A stretch of DNA of 64,000 nt from Mesobacillus subterraneus. GTDB taxonomy: Bacteria > Bacillota > Bacilli > Bacillales > Cytobacillaceae. The notes under the pieces were generated by a model. The model saw nothing but the letters and a program-made list of their open reading frames with translations. It did no database searches and was not told where the DNA came from. Of this stretch, positions 1 to 8,644 are shown one piece after another (position 1 is the first letter of the stretch; each line of letters opens with the position of its first letter). The stretch lies in NCBI RefSeq assembly GCF_003937825.1, contig NZ_RSFW01000014.1, positions 124,001 through 188,000 of the forward strand, given 5' to 3'. The position numbers and the translations under genes are program-made.

Positions 1-46
1 ACACAATCGGATGGAACTGCTTGTAATAGTTTTTCAGTTTATTCAT
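1..46 (-). CDS. N-terminal edge of a truncated gene, function unknown
   Basis: An ATG on the minus strand at 46-44 opens a frame that runs off the window edge after 15 codons (MNKLKNYYKQFHPIV). A weak ribosome binding site (GAGGT) lies about 8 bases upstream. The basic start followed by a hydrophobic turn would suit a membrane transporter, but 15 residues are too few to assign a family. Confidence 0.4.
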   Translation of the reverse strand, partial: MNKLKNYYKQFHPIV

Positions 47-145
47 CTGTTTTTACCTCGAAAAAGTTGGATTTCTAAATCATAGCAAATATCCAAAATT
101 ATGAAAATACCTATTTTATAGAAAATTCATTTAGGACCCTTGCAA

Positions 146-181
146 CATAAAAACCGCTGCCAGGGAATATTGGCAGCGGTT
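146..181 (-). terminator. intrinsic terminator downstream of motB
   Basis: An 11-bp perfect stem (152-162 with 171-181, sequence AACCGCTGCCA) is followed on the minus strand by a T run. It lies 4 bases past the motB stop codon. Confidence 0.85.
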
Positions 182-185
182 CTCT

Positions 186-965
186 TTATTGTGGATTATT
201 GCTTGTCCGAGGCAAAATCAGGATTTCGACCCGTCGGTTCCTGGCTTTTCCTTCCACGGTATCATTCGATGCCACCGGCTGGAATTCGCCAAATCCTTTG
301 GCACTGAACCAGCGTGGCTCAAGCTGGTCTTTTTTCAAAATGATTTTCATGAATTCAACCGCACGCATGACGCTCAGTTCCCAGTTTGACTCATATCTGG
401 CGGTCCTGATTGGCACATTGTCAGTATGGCCGCTGATGATGATATTCCGCGGCGGCTCCATGACGAGCATGTCCGCGATTTCATTGGCGATTCCCAGGTC
501 GGCCACCCTTACCTCCGCACTTCCTGATTCAAAAAAGACATTGTCCCTGATTGTCAGGAGCAGCCCTTCGTCCGTCAGCTTCGTATTAAGCTTGTCGGTC
601 AGCTTTTTGTCTTTTATATACGTATTGATTTTATGCTGCACCGCCAAAAGCTCCATCTGGTCCTTGGCGATTTCTTCCTTGTCATTCTGTTCTTCATCGT
701 TCTTCTCGACATCTTCCTTACGCTCATCGGGCGACTCCATCTGTCCTTCTGGCATTGGGCTCTGGAATTCCAAAACGCCGGTACCACCAGCAAAAACATC
801 ATTGAAGGCTTTTGACAGCTGCTGGAATTTGACCGCATCAACCGAACTCATCGCAAACAAAACGATGAACAGCGCCAGCAAAAGGGTTAGCAGATCCGCA
901 TACGGAATCAGCCAGGACTCATCCATATGCTCCTCATGATGCTGCTTCTTCTTTTTCCTACTCAT
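186..965 (-). CDS. motB: flagellar motor stator protein MotB
   Basis: MotB anchors the stator complex to peptidoglycan and, with MotA, forms the ion channel that drives flagellar rotation. The 259-residue protein has a basic N-terminus, one membrane segment at about 19-40 containing Asp24 (PYADLLTLLLALF), the ion-binding aspartate of the family, an acidic linker at about 70-100, and a C-terminal OmpA-like peptidoglycan-binding domain (about 130-255, with SGHTDN). It closely resembles Bacillus subtilis MotB, the proton-type stator, as recalled from memory. The start codon overlaps the end of motA by 8 bases, indicating translational coupling in a two-gene operon that ends at the terminator at 146-181. 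Confidence 0.95.
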   Translation of the reverse strand: MSRKKKKQHHEEHMDESWLIPYADLLTLLLALFIVLFAMSSVDAVKFQQLSKAFNDVFAGGTGVLEFQSPMPEGQMESPDERKEDVEKNDEEQNDKEEIAKDQMELLAVQHKINTYIKDKKLTDKLNTKLTDEGLLLTIRDNVFFESGSAEVRVADLGIANEIADMLVMEPPRNIIISGHTDNVPIRTARYESNWELSVMRAVEFMKIILKKDQLEPRWFSAKGFGEFQPVASNDTVEGKARNRRVEILILPRTSNNPQ

Positions 966-1752
966 CCTTCGTCACGCCGCTTTCTTCAAGGATCAATTTA
1001 CGTTCGCCAGCAGGGAGATAGGAAGCAAGCTTCTGTTCGATCACTCGAGGCGCTTCCCCTTCAAGAATCGAGAGAATTCCTTCGATCATCATATATTTCA
1101 CTTTCGCTTCTTGCTTTGACTTCCGTTTCAGTTTATTGGCAAATGGATGCCATAGCACGTACCCCGTGAAAATCCCGAGCAATGTGGCCACGAAAGCCGC
1201 ACTGATCGCTTTCCCCAGCTCTCCCGTGTTATCCATATGGCTGAGGGCTGCAATCAGACCGACTACCGCACCAAGAACACCCAGCGTCGGTGCGTACGTA
1301 CCAGCCTGTGTGAAAATAGCCGCTCCTGATTGGTGGCGCTCTTCCATCGCTTCCACTTCTTCCGTAAGAACGTCCCTGATGTAATCGGCGCTCTGTCCGT
1401 CAACCGCAAGTGTCAGGCCATTTTTTAAAAACTCATCATCAATTTCACTTGTCTTCGCTTCAAGTGCAAGCAAGCCTTCTTTACGGGCTAGCTGTGCCCA
1501 TTCGGAGAATAAGCGGATCAGCCCGGGTAAATCTGCACTCTCCTCTTCCTTGAAAAGGATTTTAAAAAGCTTTGGAACCTTTTTCAGCTCTTTTGCGGGG
1601 AAAGCAATTGTCACGGCTGCGACAGTCCCTACCAATATAATTAAGATTGCAGCTGGATTCATGAGCGCGGCGACACTTACACCCTTCATTACCATCCCGA
1701 CTCCAACTGCAATGATCGCTAATATGACACCAATGATTGACGACTTATCCAT
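958..1752 (-). CDS. motA: flagellar motor stator protein MotA
   Basis: MotA is the membrane channel and torque-generating subunit of the stator and contacts FliG. The 264-residue protein shows the usual four hydrophobic segments (about 5-25, 30-50, 150-170 and 180-200), the cytoplasmic loop between segments 2 and 3, and the family stretch FTQAGTYAPTLGVLGAV before segment 3. The length matches Bacillus MotA. It is the first gene of motA-motB. A GGGGAG ribosome binding site precedes the ATG. I could not make out a convincing promoter in the 200 bases between it and the divergent chemoreceptor gene. Confidence 0.95.
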   Translation of the reverse strand: MDKSSIIGVILAIIAVGVGMVMKGVSVAALMNPAAILIILVGTVAAVTIAFPAKELKKVPKLFKILFKEEESADLPGLIRLFSEWAQLARKEGLLALEAKTSEIDDEFLKNGLTLAVDGQSADYIRDVLTEEVEAMEERHQSGAAIFTQAGTYAPTLGVLGAVVGLIAALSHMDNTGELGKAISAAFVATLLGIFTGYVLWHPFANKLKRKSKQEAKVKYMMIEGILSILEGEAPRVIEQKLASYLPAGERKLILEESGVTKDE

Positions 1753-1886
1753 TTACGACTCCCCTGTCTGCTTTACTTCTATTTCTGTCTCAAAATTTCA
1801 TTTGCCATTATTTATCTTTATTTATTTCGACATATTTTCCTAATTCTTAAGTGATTCGCTCGGAAAAAATATTTTTATTGAAGAGT

Positions 1887-1914
1887 TAAAAAAATAGAAT
1901 TTCTTTACCGATAT
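1887..1914 (+). promoter_or_regulatory. SigD-type promoter for the chemoreceptor gene
   Basis: TAAA at 1887-1890 and ACCGATAT at 1907-1914 are separated by 16 bases. The Bacillus SigD consensus is TAAA-N14-16-GCCGATAT, so only one base of the -10 differs. It lies 40 bases before a chemoreceptor gene, the expected kind of target. Confidence 0.75.
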
Positions 1915-1953
1915 AACATTTGTAAAGACATTCAACCTTGAGGAGGATTTAAC

Positions 1954-3435
1954 GTGGAGGCTATTGAGAATCTCCGCAGACAGGATACGAAAAAGAAGAA
2001 CATTTTGATGCTGAGCACTTATTCGGTATCCCTGGTTGCGACATCTGCATATACCATCCTGGAAAAAGAACCATTTGCGAAGACAATGGTTTATCTAAGT
2101 GAATTATCATTTTTCGTCTTGTTTTTCCTTCTATTTCAGCTATGGCTTAAGAAGGAATCCTTTTTCCCTTATGCGGCACTGGCTGCGATCTTTGTTCATC
2201 ATTTCGCTTATATAGGAATGTTTGGAGGGAACGGCGGGTTCCTGCTTGTCCTCTTATTCCTGGCAATTTTCTCAGCCATCCATTTTGACACAAAGGTTTT
2301 TCTAACAGGCTATACGCTTGGTTTTGTGGCGTTGGTACTGAACACTGTGCTGGCTGCCGATGATAAGGCCTTTTTGGATGCCTATTTCTCGGCGATCCTG
2401 CTGTGCTACATCCTGATGGGCGCCGTGCTGTTCGTTTTAATCCGTTTAAACCGAAATGCGTTTAAATCGCTGGAGTCATTCCTCGCCGATTCGGAAAACG
2501 AAAAGACACGCAAGGAGCAGCACAGCGCACTGCTCCATGGCGAACTTCTTGTTGTGACTGAGAGTCTTGGAAAAATCAATGAACAAATCCAGACTCATCT
2601 TACTTCCCAGACGGAAATGAAAATCGCCGTCAATGAAATTTCTGCAGGAAGCCAGGTACAGACGGAGCAAATCAATCAAATATCTGAAAATGCGGAACTG
2701 ACAAAGCAGAGGATGGATGAAATGTCCGAAATGTCTGTGCAGCTCTCTGAAAATACTTTGCAGGCTGCCAAATCTTCCGACAGCGGTTCTGGAAAAATAA
2801 GTGAGCTTCAGGGAGATATGAAGGAGCTTGCAGCTTCAATATCTGAATTGAGCCAGACATTCTCCATGCTAACGAAGAAAATCGAAGAAACGAATGGCTT
2901 CATCGTCAACATCCGTAATATCACTGAGCAAACAAATCTGCTCGCACTGAACGCTTCGATTGAAGCAGCGCGTGCCGGCGAGGCTGGAAAAGGCTTTTCC
3001 GTCGTTGCCAATGAAATACGCAAGCTTGCTGAAATGACGAAAGAAACCGCCCTTCAGATAACCGAAAACCTGACTTCGGTTAATGAAACAAACTCAGCAG
3101 CACTGGAAAAAATGAACGACAGCAGTGAAAAGCTGGCTGAAAGCAATGCAGCTGTCGAGGAAGTATCCGGTTTCTTCGCTGATGTCAGTTGCACTTTGCA
3201 AGTACTGACAAATCAATTCAGTCAATTCGAATTGATGGTCGGCGATGTCAAGAACCAGACAGGAGATGTGGAAGCCTCCACACGCGAGCTCGCCGCCATC
3301 ATCGAGCAGGCAACCGCTGGCCTCGAGGAAATGAACGCGACAATCGAAACATTGAACGATGACAACCAGACCATCGCTGCTTACGTGAGCCAAACCGCTG
3401 CCGCAGCTGAAAAAATCAAAACACTGGGTGCATAA
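1954..3435 (+). CDS. membrane methyl-accepting chemotaxis protein, six-TM sensor, no HAMP
   Basis: A chemoreceptor that would signal to CheA/CheW. Residues 1-175 hold about six hydrophobic segments with short loops and no large extracellular ligand domain; I see no HAMP domain. The rest is a long coiled coil with the signalling hairpin tip ([19 protein letters not shown] at about 328-346), typical of methyl-accepting proteins. The start is GTG at 1954, seven bases after AGGAGG (1941-1946). A SigD-type promoter precedes it and a terminator follows the stop. The ligand is unknown; a sensor made only of membrane segments may detect a membrane or energy-related cue. Confidence 0.9.
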   Translation: MEAIENLRRQDTKKKNILMLSTYSVSLVATSAYTILEKEPFAKTMVYLSELSFFVLFFLLFQLWLKKESFFPYAALAAIFVHHFAYIGMFGGNGGFLLVLLFLAIFSAIHFDTKVFLTGYTLGFVALVLNTVLAADDKAFLDAYFSAILLCYILMGAVLFVLIRLNRNAFKSLESFLADSENEKTRKEQHSALLHGELLVVTESLGKINEQIQTHLTSQTEMKIAVNEISAGSQVQTEQINQISENAELTKQRMDEMSEMSVQLSENTLQAAKSSDSGSGKISELQGDMKELAASISELSQTFSMLTKKIEETNGFIVNIRNITEQTNLLALNASIEAARAGEAGKGFSVVANEIRKLAEMTKETALQITENLTSVNETNSAALEKMNDSSEKLAESNAAVEEVSGFFADVSCTLQVLTNQFSQFELMVGDVKNQTGDVEASTRELAAIIEQATAGLEEMNATIETLNDDNQTIAAYVSQTAAAAEKIKTLGA

Positions 3436-3437
3436 AA

Positions 3438-3473
3438 AAGGGCCAGGCTGGATTTCTCCGCCTGGCCCTTTTT
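3438..3473. terminator. bidirectional intrinsic terminator
   Basis: A 9-bp stem GGGCCAGGC (3440-3448) with GCCTGGCCC (3460-3468) is flanked by A and T runs. It sits between the converging chemoreceptor and DUF1992 genes and can serve both. Confidence 0.85.
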
Positions 3474-3485
3474 CATTCATAAATT

Positions 3486-3860
3486 TTAGAGCAGCTTCTT
3501 CTCAATCTTCCGCTCGTAGTTCTTAAACAGGGAGGAATTTGTTTTCACTCCCCTGCTGGACATGATTTTATTGTACTTTAACAGTTTATGGCTTAGTTCC
3601 TGGTTGAGCCTGTCTTTTTCTTCTGGATTCTCACATGTGCGGATCAGGTCCTCGATCGACATAACTTCCTGTCTCAGCTTTTGCTCTTCCGGAGAGAAAC
3701 CCGCGTTTTGCAGCATCTTGTATGCCATCCTCAATTCCTCGGGTATCGCTGACAAATCCTCAAGGTTCAAAGGCTTCCCATATCCCGGCAAATTTTCAAA
3801 CTCCCCATCCTTATACGCACGCTTGATCCGATCCTCTGAAACCACCATTGAAAAATCCAT
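3486..3860 (-). CDS. DUF1992 (DnaJ-homologue C28-like) protein
   Basis: A 124-residue soluble protein with the DUF1992 signature: an N-terminal helix that includes EDRIKRAYKDGEFENLPGYG, then KPL and acidic helices to about residue 70. The family occurs widely in Firmicutes and proteobacteria; its biochemical role is not established. The ATG at 3860 was chosen because a GGGGGG ribosome binding site lies 6-11 bases before it. The in-frame ATG 60 bases upstream has only A-rich sequence in front. It converges on the chemoreceptor gene. Confidence 0.85.
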   Translation of the reverse strand: MDFSMVVSEDRIKRAYKDGEFENLPGYGKPLNLEDLSAIPEELRMAYKMLQNAGFSPEEQKLRQEVMSIEDLIRTCENPEEKDRLNQELSHKLLKYNKIMSSRGVKTNSSLFKNYERKIEKKLL

Positions 3861-4035
3861 CAGAATCCCCCCAGGTCTATTATTCAGCATATCTACTATT
3901 AGTATATTACTTACAGCCATTTTTTTCTAATTTTAAAAACTGGAATAAACATTTTATCGCTTTAAAGGTTTAGCAAGTTAGCAAGCGGGCTATTTAATAT
4001 GTAAATAAATTACACAACAAGGGGTGTCAACAAAG

Positions 4036-5850
4036 ATGATTTTTGGGGGTATTGGATTCACTTTGCTTTCGGCTGCCTTTTTCATGGGGCTGGTCGCATG
4101 GTATTCGTATGTAAAAACGAAGGGAGAAGTCAGCGATACTGCGGGATATTTCCTTGCAGGGCGCGGCCTCACCGGCGGATTCATTGCTGGATCGCTGCTT
4201 CTGACAAATCTGTCCGCAGAACAGCTGGTTGGCTTGAATGGACAAGCCTACCGAACCAATCTATCAAACATGGCCTGGGAGGTAACAGCCGCTTTTGCCA
4301 TCATCATTATGGCGATTTATTTGCTGCCTAAGTATCTCGGCGGCAATTTCACGACACTTCCGGAATTCTTGAGCAAGCGATACGATGAAGGTGTCAGACA
4401 ATACACCGTCCTCCTGTTCATGCTTGGATACATTCTGGTTACCGCGCCATCGATGCTTTATTCTGGCGCGCTTGCTGTGTTGCAGCTGTTCAACTTTCCT
4501 GAATTGTTCGGGATCTCTTATGAAGCTTCCGTATGGATCGTGATCTGGCTCATTGGCATCATCGGGGCCATCTATGCGATTTTCGGCGGACTGAAAGCTG
4601 TAGCGATTTCGGATACTTTGAATGGCATCGGCTTGATTATCATTGGGCTGCTCGTTCCAATCCTTGGGCTGATTGCTCTTGGGGATGGCAGTATCGGCGA
4701 TGGAATGAAACAAATCGCTACAACGGACACGGAAAAAATGAACTCGATCGGAACGAAGCAAGATTCCGTTCCATTCGGAACCATTTTTACCGGAATGATA
4801 TTCGCTAACCTTTTCTACTGGGCTTCAAACCAGTATGTAATCCAGCGTACATTAGGAGCGAAAAACCTTGCCGAAGGCCAGAAAGGTGTCTTGATCTCTG
4901 GATTCTACAAACTATTAGTTCCACTGACCATGATGATTCCCGGCGTCATCGCGTTCCATATGTACGGAGATGGGCTGAAGTCAGTCGACCTTGCGTATCC
5001 CGCGCTGATTTCCGACGTATTGCCAACCTGGATGTCCGGCTTCTTCCTGGCCGTCCTGCTGGGTGCCGTCTTAAGTTCATTTAACTCCTTATTGAACAGC
5101 GCAGCAACCATGTTTGCGCTTGATATATATAAAGCACGCTTCAACCCTAAAGCGGATGATCAAAAATTGATTTCCATCAGCAAAATAGCTGGCACATTGC
5201 TGGCCGTTGCTTCTTTATGCATTGCTCCGCTGCTGATGAACGCACCGGAAGGGCTATGGGACTTGATCAGAAGATTCACAGGCTTCTTCAACATCCCGAT
5301 CATCGTTATCTTGCTCGTCGGAATCTTCACCAAACGAGTACCGGCGCTTGCAGCCAAATTCGTAATCATCTTCCATGTCATCACGTATTATATGCTCGTC
5401 TGGGGAACACAGCACCTGTTTGATTACGCGGTACCGATCCACTTCATCCACATTTACGCTATTTTATTTGTCGTTGAAGTGGCAATCATGATTGTCATCG
5501 GCTTCTGGAAGCCAACAGCCAAGCCATACACATTCCATTCCGACGCAGCCGTCGACATGGTGCCATGGAAATACTCATTGCCAGTATCGATTGTGCTGCT
5601 GGCACTAGTAGCAGTCATCTATGTCACGTTCTCGCCAATCGGATTGGCGTATGCAGGCGGGTATGTATCGTCAGCATTCTGGCCGATTATTGCCGGAATC
5701 CTTTTAGTCACAGTCGGGCTTTCCTATTTGGCGGTTAAAAAGTGGAACAAAGCCTATGCCGGATATTTACAAAAAGAAAATGCCGTCAAAGCGGATAAGG
5801 GAAGGACAACTCCACGAACAAAGCTTAAGCCGACCACGACAGAATATTGA
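4036..5850 (+). CDS. sodium:solute symporter (SSS/SGLT family)
   Basis: A sodium-coupled secondary transporter with about 13-14 membrane segments over 604 residues. Family features include the conserved GRGLTGGFIAGSLLLTNLSA stretch in segment 2 and the NQYVIQR motif after segment 7. The large size and the C-terminal segments resemble the SGLT branch (sugar or myo-inositol type), but the substrate cannot be read from sequence. The ATG at 4036 is preferred because AAGGGGTG at 4019-4026 makes a ribosome binding site 9 bases upstream; the in-frame GTG at 4024 lies inside that site. It is monocistronic with its own terminator. Confidence 0.88.
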   Translation: MIFGGIGFTLLSAAFFMGLVAWYSYVKTKGEVSDTAGYFLAGRGLTGGFIAGSLLLTNLSAEQLVGLNGQAYRTNLSNMAWEVTAAFAIIIMAIYLLPKYLGGNFTTLPEFLSKRYDEGVRQYTVLLFMLGYILVTAPSMLYSGALAVLQLFNFPELFGISYEASVWIVIWLIGIIGAIYAIFGGLKAVAISDTLNGIGLIIIGLLVPILGLIALGDGSIGDGMKQIATTDTEKMNSIGTKQDSVPFGTIFTGMIFANLFYWASNQYVIQRTLGAKNLAEGQKGVLISGFYKLLVPLTMMIPGVIAFHMYGDGLKSVDLAYPALISDVLPTWMSGFFLAVLLGAVLSSFNSLLNSAATMFALDIYKARFNPKADDQKLISISKIAGTLLAVASLCIAPLLMNAPEGLWDLIRRFTGFFNIPIIVILLVGIFTKRVPALAAKFVIIFHVITYYMLVWGTQHLFDYAVPIHFIHIYAILFVVEVAIMIVIGFWKPTAKPYTFHSDAAVDMVPWKYSLPVSIVLLALVAVIYVTFSPIGLAYAGGYVSSAFWPIIAGILLVTVGLSYLAVKKWNKAYAGYLQKENAVKADKGRTTPRTKLKPTTTEY

Positions 5851-5859
5851 TTTGATATT

Positions 5860-5893
5860 GAGACCTATCAGCGTGCTGGTAGGTCTCTTTTGT
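5860..5893 (+). terminator. intrinsic terminator of the symporter gene
   Basis: GAGACCTA (5860-5867) pairs with TAGGTCTC (5880-5887), extended inward by CAGC/GCTG, and is followed by a T-rich stretch. It lies 9 bases past the stop codon. Confidence 0.85.
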
Positions 5894-6059
5894 TTATTTC
5901 CGGATTCATCAGGATTCCTCCAAAGGAATTTGGTCATTCCTTTTTGCGTCTGCCCTTACCTATGCTATTTAACTAGGCATTTGGAGTCTGCAGCCTTCAG
6001 TAATGGCCTGTCCAATTCCTTGAAAGTGAAAATCAGAACTCGTTTACTTCCTCAGAAAA

Positions 6060-6094
6060 TGGAAAAGCGCCTGGACACACCCAGACGCCTTTTT
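6060..6094 (-). terminator. intrinsic terminator of cydAB
   Basis: An imperfect stem (6067-6074 with about 6080-6089, GCGCCTGG against CCCAGACGCC) is followed on the minus strand by A/T-rich sequence. It abuts the cydB stop codon. Confidence 0.65.
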
Positions 6095-7123
6095 TCATTG
6101 ATATCCTTTTGCGGTTTCTTTTACGATTTTTTCCTTGAAGAGTGTGTAGCTCCACGATTGGTAGGCGATGATGATTGGCACGAAGACGATGGCGACGATG
6201 AACATGATGGTCAGGTTCAGCTTGCTTCCGGCGGCATCGAACAGAGTGACGCTATAGGCGCTGTCGATTCTCGATGGAAGCATGTTTGGGAACATGCCGA
6301 CGAAGCCGAAGGCCATTTTTGTGAAAATCGTCACGCATACGGCTGTGAAGGCATAGCCGATCTTCTTTTTAAAAATAAAGAATGCAGTGAGCAGCATGGC
6401 GGCCAAAGTCAGTACTGGCACGACCCAGAGGACCGGCTGCTCTGAATAGTTATCGAGCAGCGGGGTCCGATTGACGGTAGCCATGAAAAACAGTGACAGC
6501 ATCGCTGGTGCCACTCCCGCTAGAATACGGGAGAAGCGATAGGCACGGGTGGCCGTTTGTCCGGCTGTTTTCAATTGGATCCATAATGACCCTGACAACA
6601 GGAATAAGGAAACGAACAACAGGCCTCCGAGGATTCCGTATCCGTTCAAGAGGCTGAACAGATTGCCTTCATAGCCATTGGCGCCGATCAGCAGACCCCG
6701 GTACAGATTGGCGAAGGTCACCCCGAATAGGAAAGCGATCAGAAAACTGCCTGTGAAAAATCCCCATTTGCAGGCTGCCTGCCAGATTAGATTGTCGTCC
6801 TTATGCATGAATTCGAGCCCGATTGCCCGGATGAACAGGGCGATGAGCACGAGGAATAATGGTGTATATAAAAAGCTGAACATATCGGCATAGACTGACG
6901 GGAACGCCGCGAATGTCGCCCCTCCCGCGGTGATCAGCCAAACTTCATTGCCTCCCCAGAAGGGACCGACCGCCTCCTGAAGCTGATTGCGCTCCTGACG
7001 GTTTTTCGCAATGAACGGGAACAGCATACCCGTTCCAAGCGTGTATCCATCAAGAATGAAGTAAACCGTCCAGATCAAGCCCCATAGGCCGAACCAAATG
7101 ATCGCAAGTGTATCATGAGACAT
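6095..7123 (-). CDS. cydB: cytochrome bd ubiquinol oxidase subunit II
   Basis: CydB pairs with CydA to form the high-affinity cytochrome bd quinol oxidase of the cytoplasmic membrane, used at low oxygen. The 342-residue protein has eight to nine membrane segments and typical family features: the N-terminal WFGLWGLIWTVYFILDGYTL segment and the GPFWGGNEVWLITAGGA motif at about 51-67. It overlaps cydA by 11 bases, with the ribosome binding site GGAGG inside the cydA end. No cydCD exporter genes follow; a terminator closes the operon. Confidence 0.95.
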   Translation of the reverse strand: MSHDTLAIIWFGLWGLIWTVYFILDGYTLGTGMLFPFIAKNRQERNQLQEAVGPFWGGNEVWLITAGGATFAAFPSVYADMFSFLYTPLFLVLIALFIRAIGLEFMHKDDNLIWQAACKWGFFTGSFLIAFLFGVTFANLYRGLLIGANGYEGNLFSLLNGYGILGGLLFVSLFLLSGSLWIQLKTAGQTATRAYRFSRILAGVAPAMLSLFFMATVNRTPLLDNYSEQPVLWVVPVLTLAAMLLTAFFIFKKKIGYAFTAVCVTIFTKMAFGFVGMFPNMLPSRIDSAYSVTLFDAAGSKLNLTIMFIVAIVFVPIIIAYQSWSYTLFKEKIVKETAKGYQ

Positions 7124-8465
7124 GCTTCACGCCTCCTCCAACGCCAAATTGAACCTCTGATTCAGGCCCTTTTTTCGCATACTTAATGATCAGGTACACA
7201 TCCGCAATCAATAATACGGTATAGAAAATGACCAGGGATGCCATTGAGAAGATCACCTGGGACAGGGCGATTGGCGAAACGCCTTCTGCCGTTTTCATCA
7301 GCCCGTAAACAACCCATGGCTGTCTTCCTGCTTCTGCGACCATCCAGCCGGCATTGATTGCGATATACGGCAGCAGGACCGAATAGAGAACAAGCTTTAA
7401 GTAGCGGGGCGAGTTCTCCAAATTATTTTTCCGGTAAAGGTAAAGGCCGTACCAGGAGACGGCCAGGAAGAAGACTCCGAGCGCGACCATCACCCTGAAC
7501 GCGTAAAAGACCAGCTCCACATTTGGACGTTCATCCTGTGGGATATCCTTCAGACCTATGACTTCCCCATCAAAAGAATTGGTGTAGAAAAAGCTGCCGA
7601 GCCTCGGGATGCTGATCGCTTCAAATGCATTTCGCTCGTTCTCCTGGTCCGGAATCTGGATGAGGTGGAATGGCATATCCTTTTGGGTTTCCCAGACTGC
7701 CTCCATTGCTGCACCCTTTGCCGGCTGCATTTTTGCTGCGAACACGCCGGACTGGTGGCCGATGAATGGTGTCAGCGTCGCTGAGAACAACGCCATTGCC
7801 AGACCATACTTGAACGACTTTTTATAAAATGAGGTTTCATTTTTACGCAAAAGATGATAAGCGCTTATGGCCATCATAAAGAAGGCTCCGACGATATAGG
7901 CACTCACGACAGTATGAACGAACATGTACCAGGCATAAGGGTTGGTCACAAGCTCCCAGAAGTTATCGAGCTCAACCCGCCCATTTTTCAGGACATAGCC
8001 GACCGGGTTTTGCATGAAGCCATTGGCCGTTATGATCCACAACGCGGAAATATTGGTGCCCAGTGCGACCATCCAGATGGAAAACGCCCTGAGCTTAGGC
8101 GAAAACTTATCCTTTCCGAACAGCCAGATTCCCATGAACGTCGATTCAAGGAAAAAAGCCACCAGTGCTTCAATCGCAAGCGGCGAGCCAAATATATCGC
8201 CCATATACTTCGAGTACTCAGACCAGTTCGTGCCAAACTGGAATTCCATCGTGATGCCGGTAATGACGCCAAGCACGAAATTGATCGCGAAGAGTTTTCC
8301 CCAGTAATCCGCCATCCGCTTGTAGGTTACGTCAAGCGTGCGGGCATATTTCGTTTCCATGATGGCGACGAGAATGACAAGCCCAAGTGTCAATGGCACA
8401 AATAGAAAATGATAGAACACGGTGACAGCAAACTGGATCCGGCTTAATAACAGGACCTCATCCAT
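7113..8465 (-). CDS. cydA: cytochrome bd ubiquinol oxidase subunit I
   Basis: CydA carries the haems and the quinol site of cytochrome bd oxidase. The 450-residue protein has His19 (in FYHFLFVPLTLG), a second conserved histidine in PYAWYMFVHT, and the family GRQPW motif near residue 385. The quinol (Q) loop is short, as in the Bacillus-type enzymes, compared with the long-loop Escherichia coli form. The ribosome binding site AGGAGG lies 8 bases before the ATG. The 180 bases upstream carry a Rex-like site next to the start and an Fnr-like palindrome further out, both fitting control by oxygen and NADH. Confidence 0.96.
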   Translation of the reverse strand: MDEVLLLSRIQFAVTVFYHFLFVPLTLGLVILVAIMETKYARTLDVTYKRMADYWGKLFAINFVLGVITGITMEFQFGTNWSEYSKYMGDIFGSPLAIEALVAFFLESTFMGIWLFGKDKFSPKLRAFSIWMVALGTNISALWIITANGFMQNPVGYVLKNGRVELDNFWELVTNPYAWYMFVHTVVSAYIVGAFFMMAISAYHLLRKNETSFYKKSFKYGLAMALFSATLTPFIGHQSGVFAAKMQPAKGAAMEAVWETQKDMPFHLIQIPDQENERNAFEAISIPRLGSFFYTNSFDGEVIGLKDIPQDERPNVELVFYAFRVMVALGVFFLAVSWYGLYLYRKNNLENSPRYLKLVLYSVLLPYIAINAGWMVAEAGRQPWVVYGLMKTAEGVSPIALSQVIFSMASLVIFYTVLLIADVYLIIKYAKKGPESEVQFGVGGGVKHVS

Positions 8466-8490
8466 TTTCGGTTCCTCCTAAATAATTAGT

Positions 8491-8508
8491 TTGTGAAATA
8501 GTTAACAT
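8491..8508 (-). promoter_or_regulatory. probable Rex operator of cydAB
   Basis: TTGTGAA (8491-8497), four bases, then TTAACAT. This matches 12 of 14 specified positions of the Rex consensus TTGTGAA-N4-TTCACAA. It begins 26 bases before the cydA start, where binding would block transcription. Rex is the NADH/NAD-sensing repressor known to control cyd genes in Bacillus. Confidence 0.6.
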
Positions 8509-8590
8509 AATGATAATTCTATTTTAAAAAAACTTCGTGAGTGATATCGAAGATTTATGTAGATATTTTGTGACAAATTTATCCTTTAAC

Positions 8591-8606
8591 TGTGATTGGT
8601 ATCACA
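8591..8606. promoter_or_regulatory. Fnr/Crp-type palindrome upstream of cydA
   Basis: TGTGATTGGTATCACA is a perfect TGTGA-N6-TCACA palindrome, the Fnr consensus of Bacillus subtilis (also the Crp consensus). It lies about 130 bases before the cydA start and just past the terminator of the peroxiredoxin gene. Confidence 0.6.
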
Positions 8607-8610
8607 GACA

Positions 8611-8642
8611 AAGAAAAACAGGCCCGGAAACGGACCTGCTTC
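8611..8642 (-). terminator. intrinsic terminator of the peroxiredoxin gene
   Basis: GCAGGTCCG / CGGGCCTGT stem with a TTTC loop, followed on the minus strand by TTTTTCTTT. It lies directly behind the stop codon at 8645. Confidence 0.8.
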
Positions 8643-8644
8643 TT

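Noticed and set aside
5756-6445. 229-codon frame on the plus strand over the cydB end
   Set aside because: Antisense shadow of cydB; composition and start context are not gene-like.
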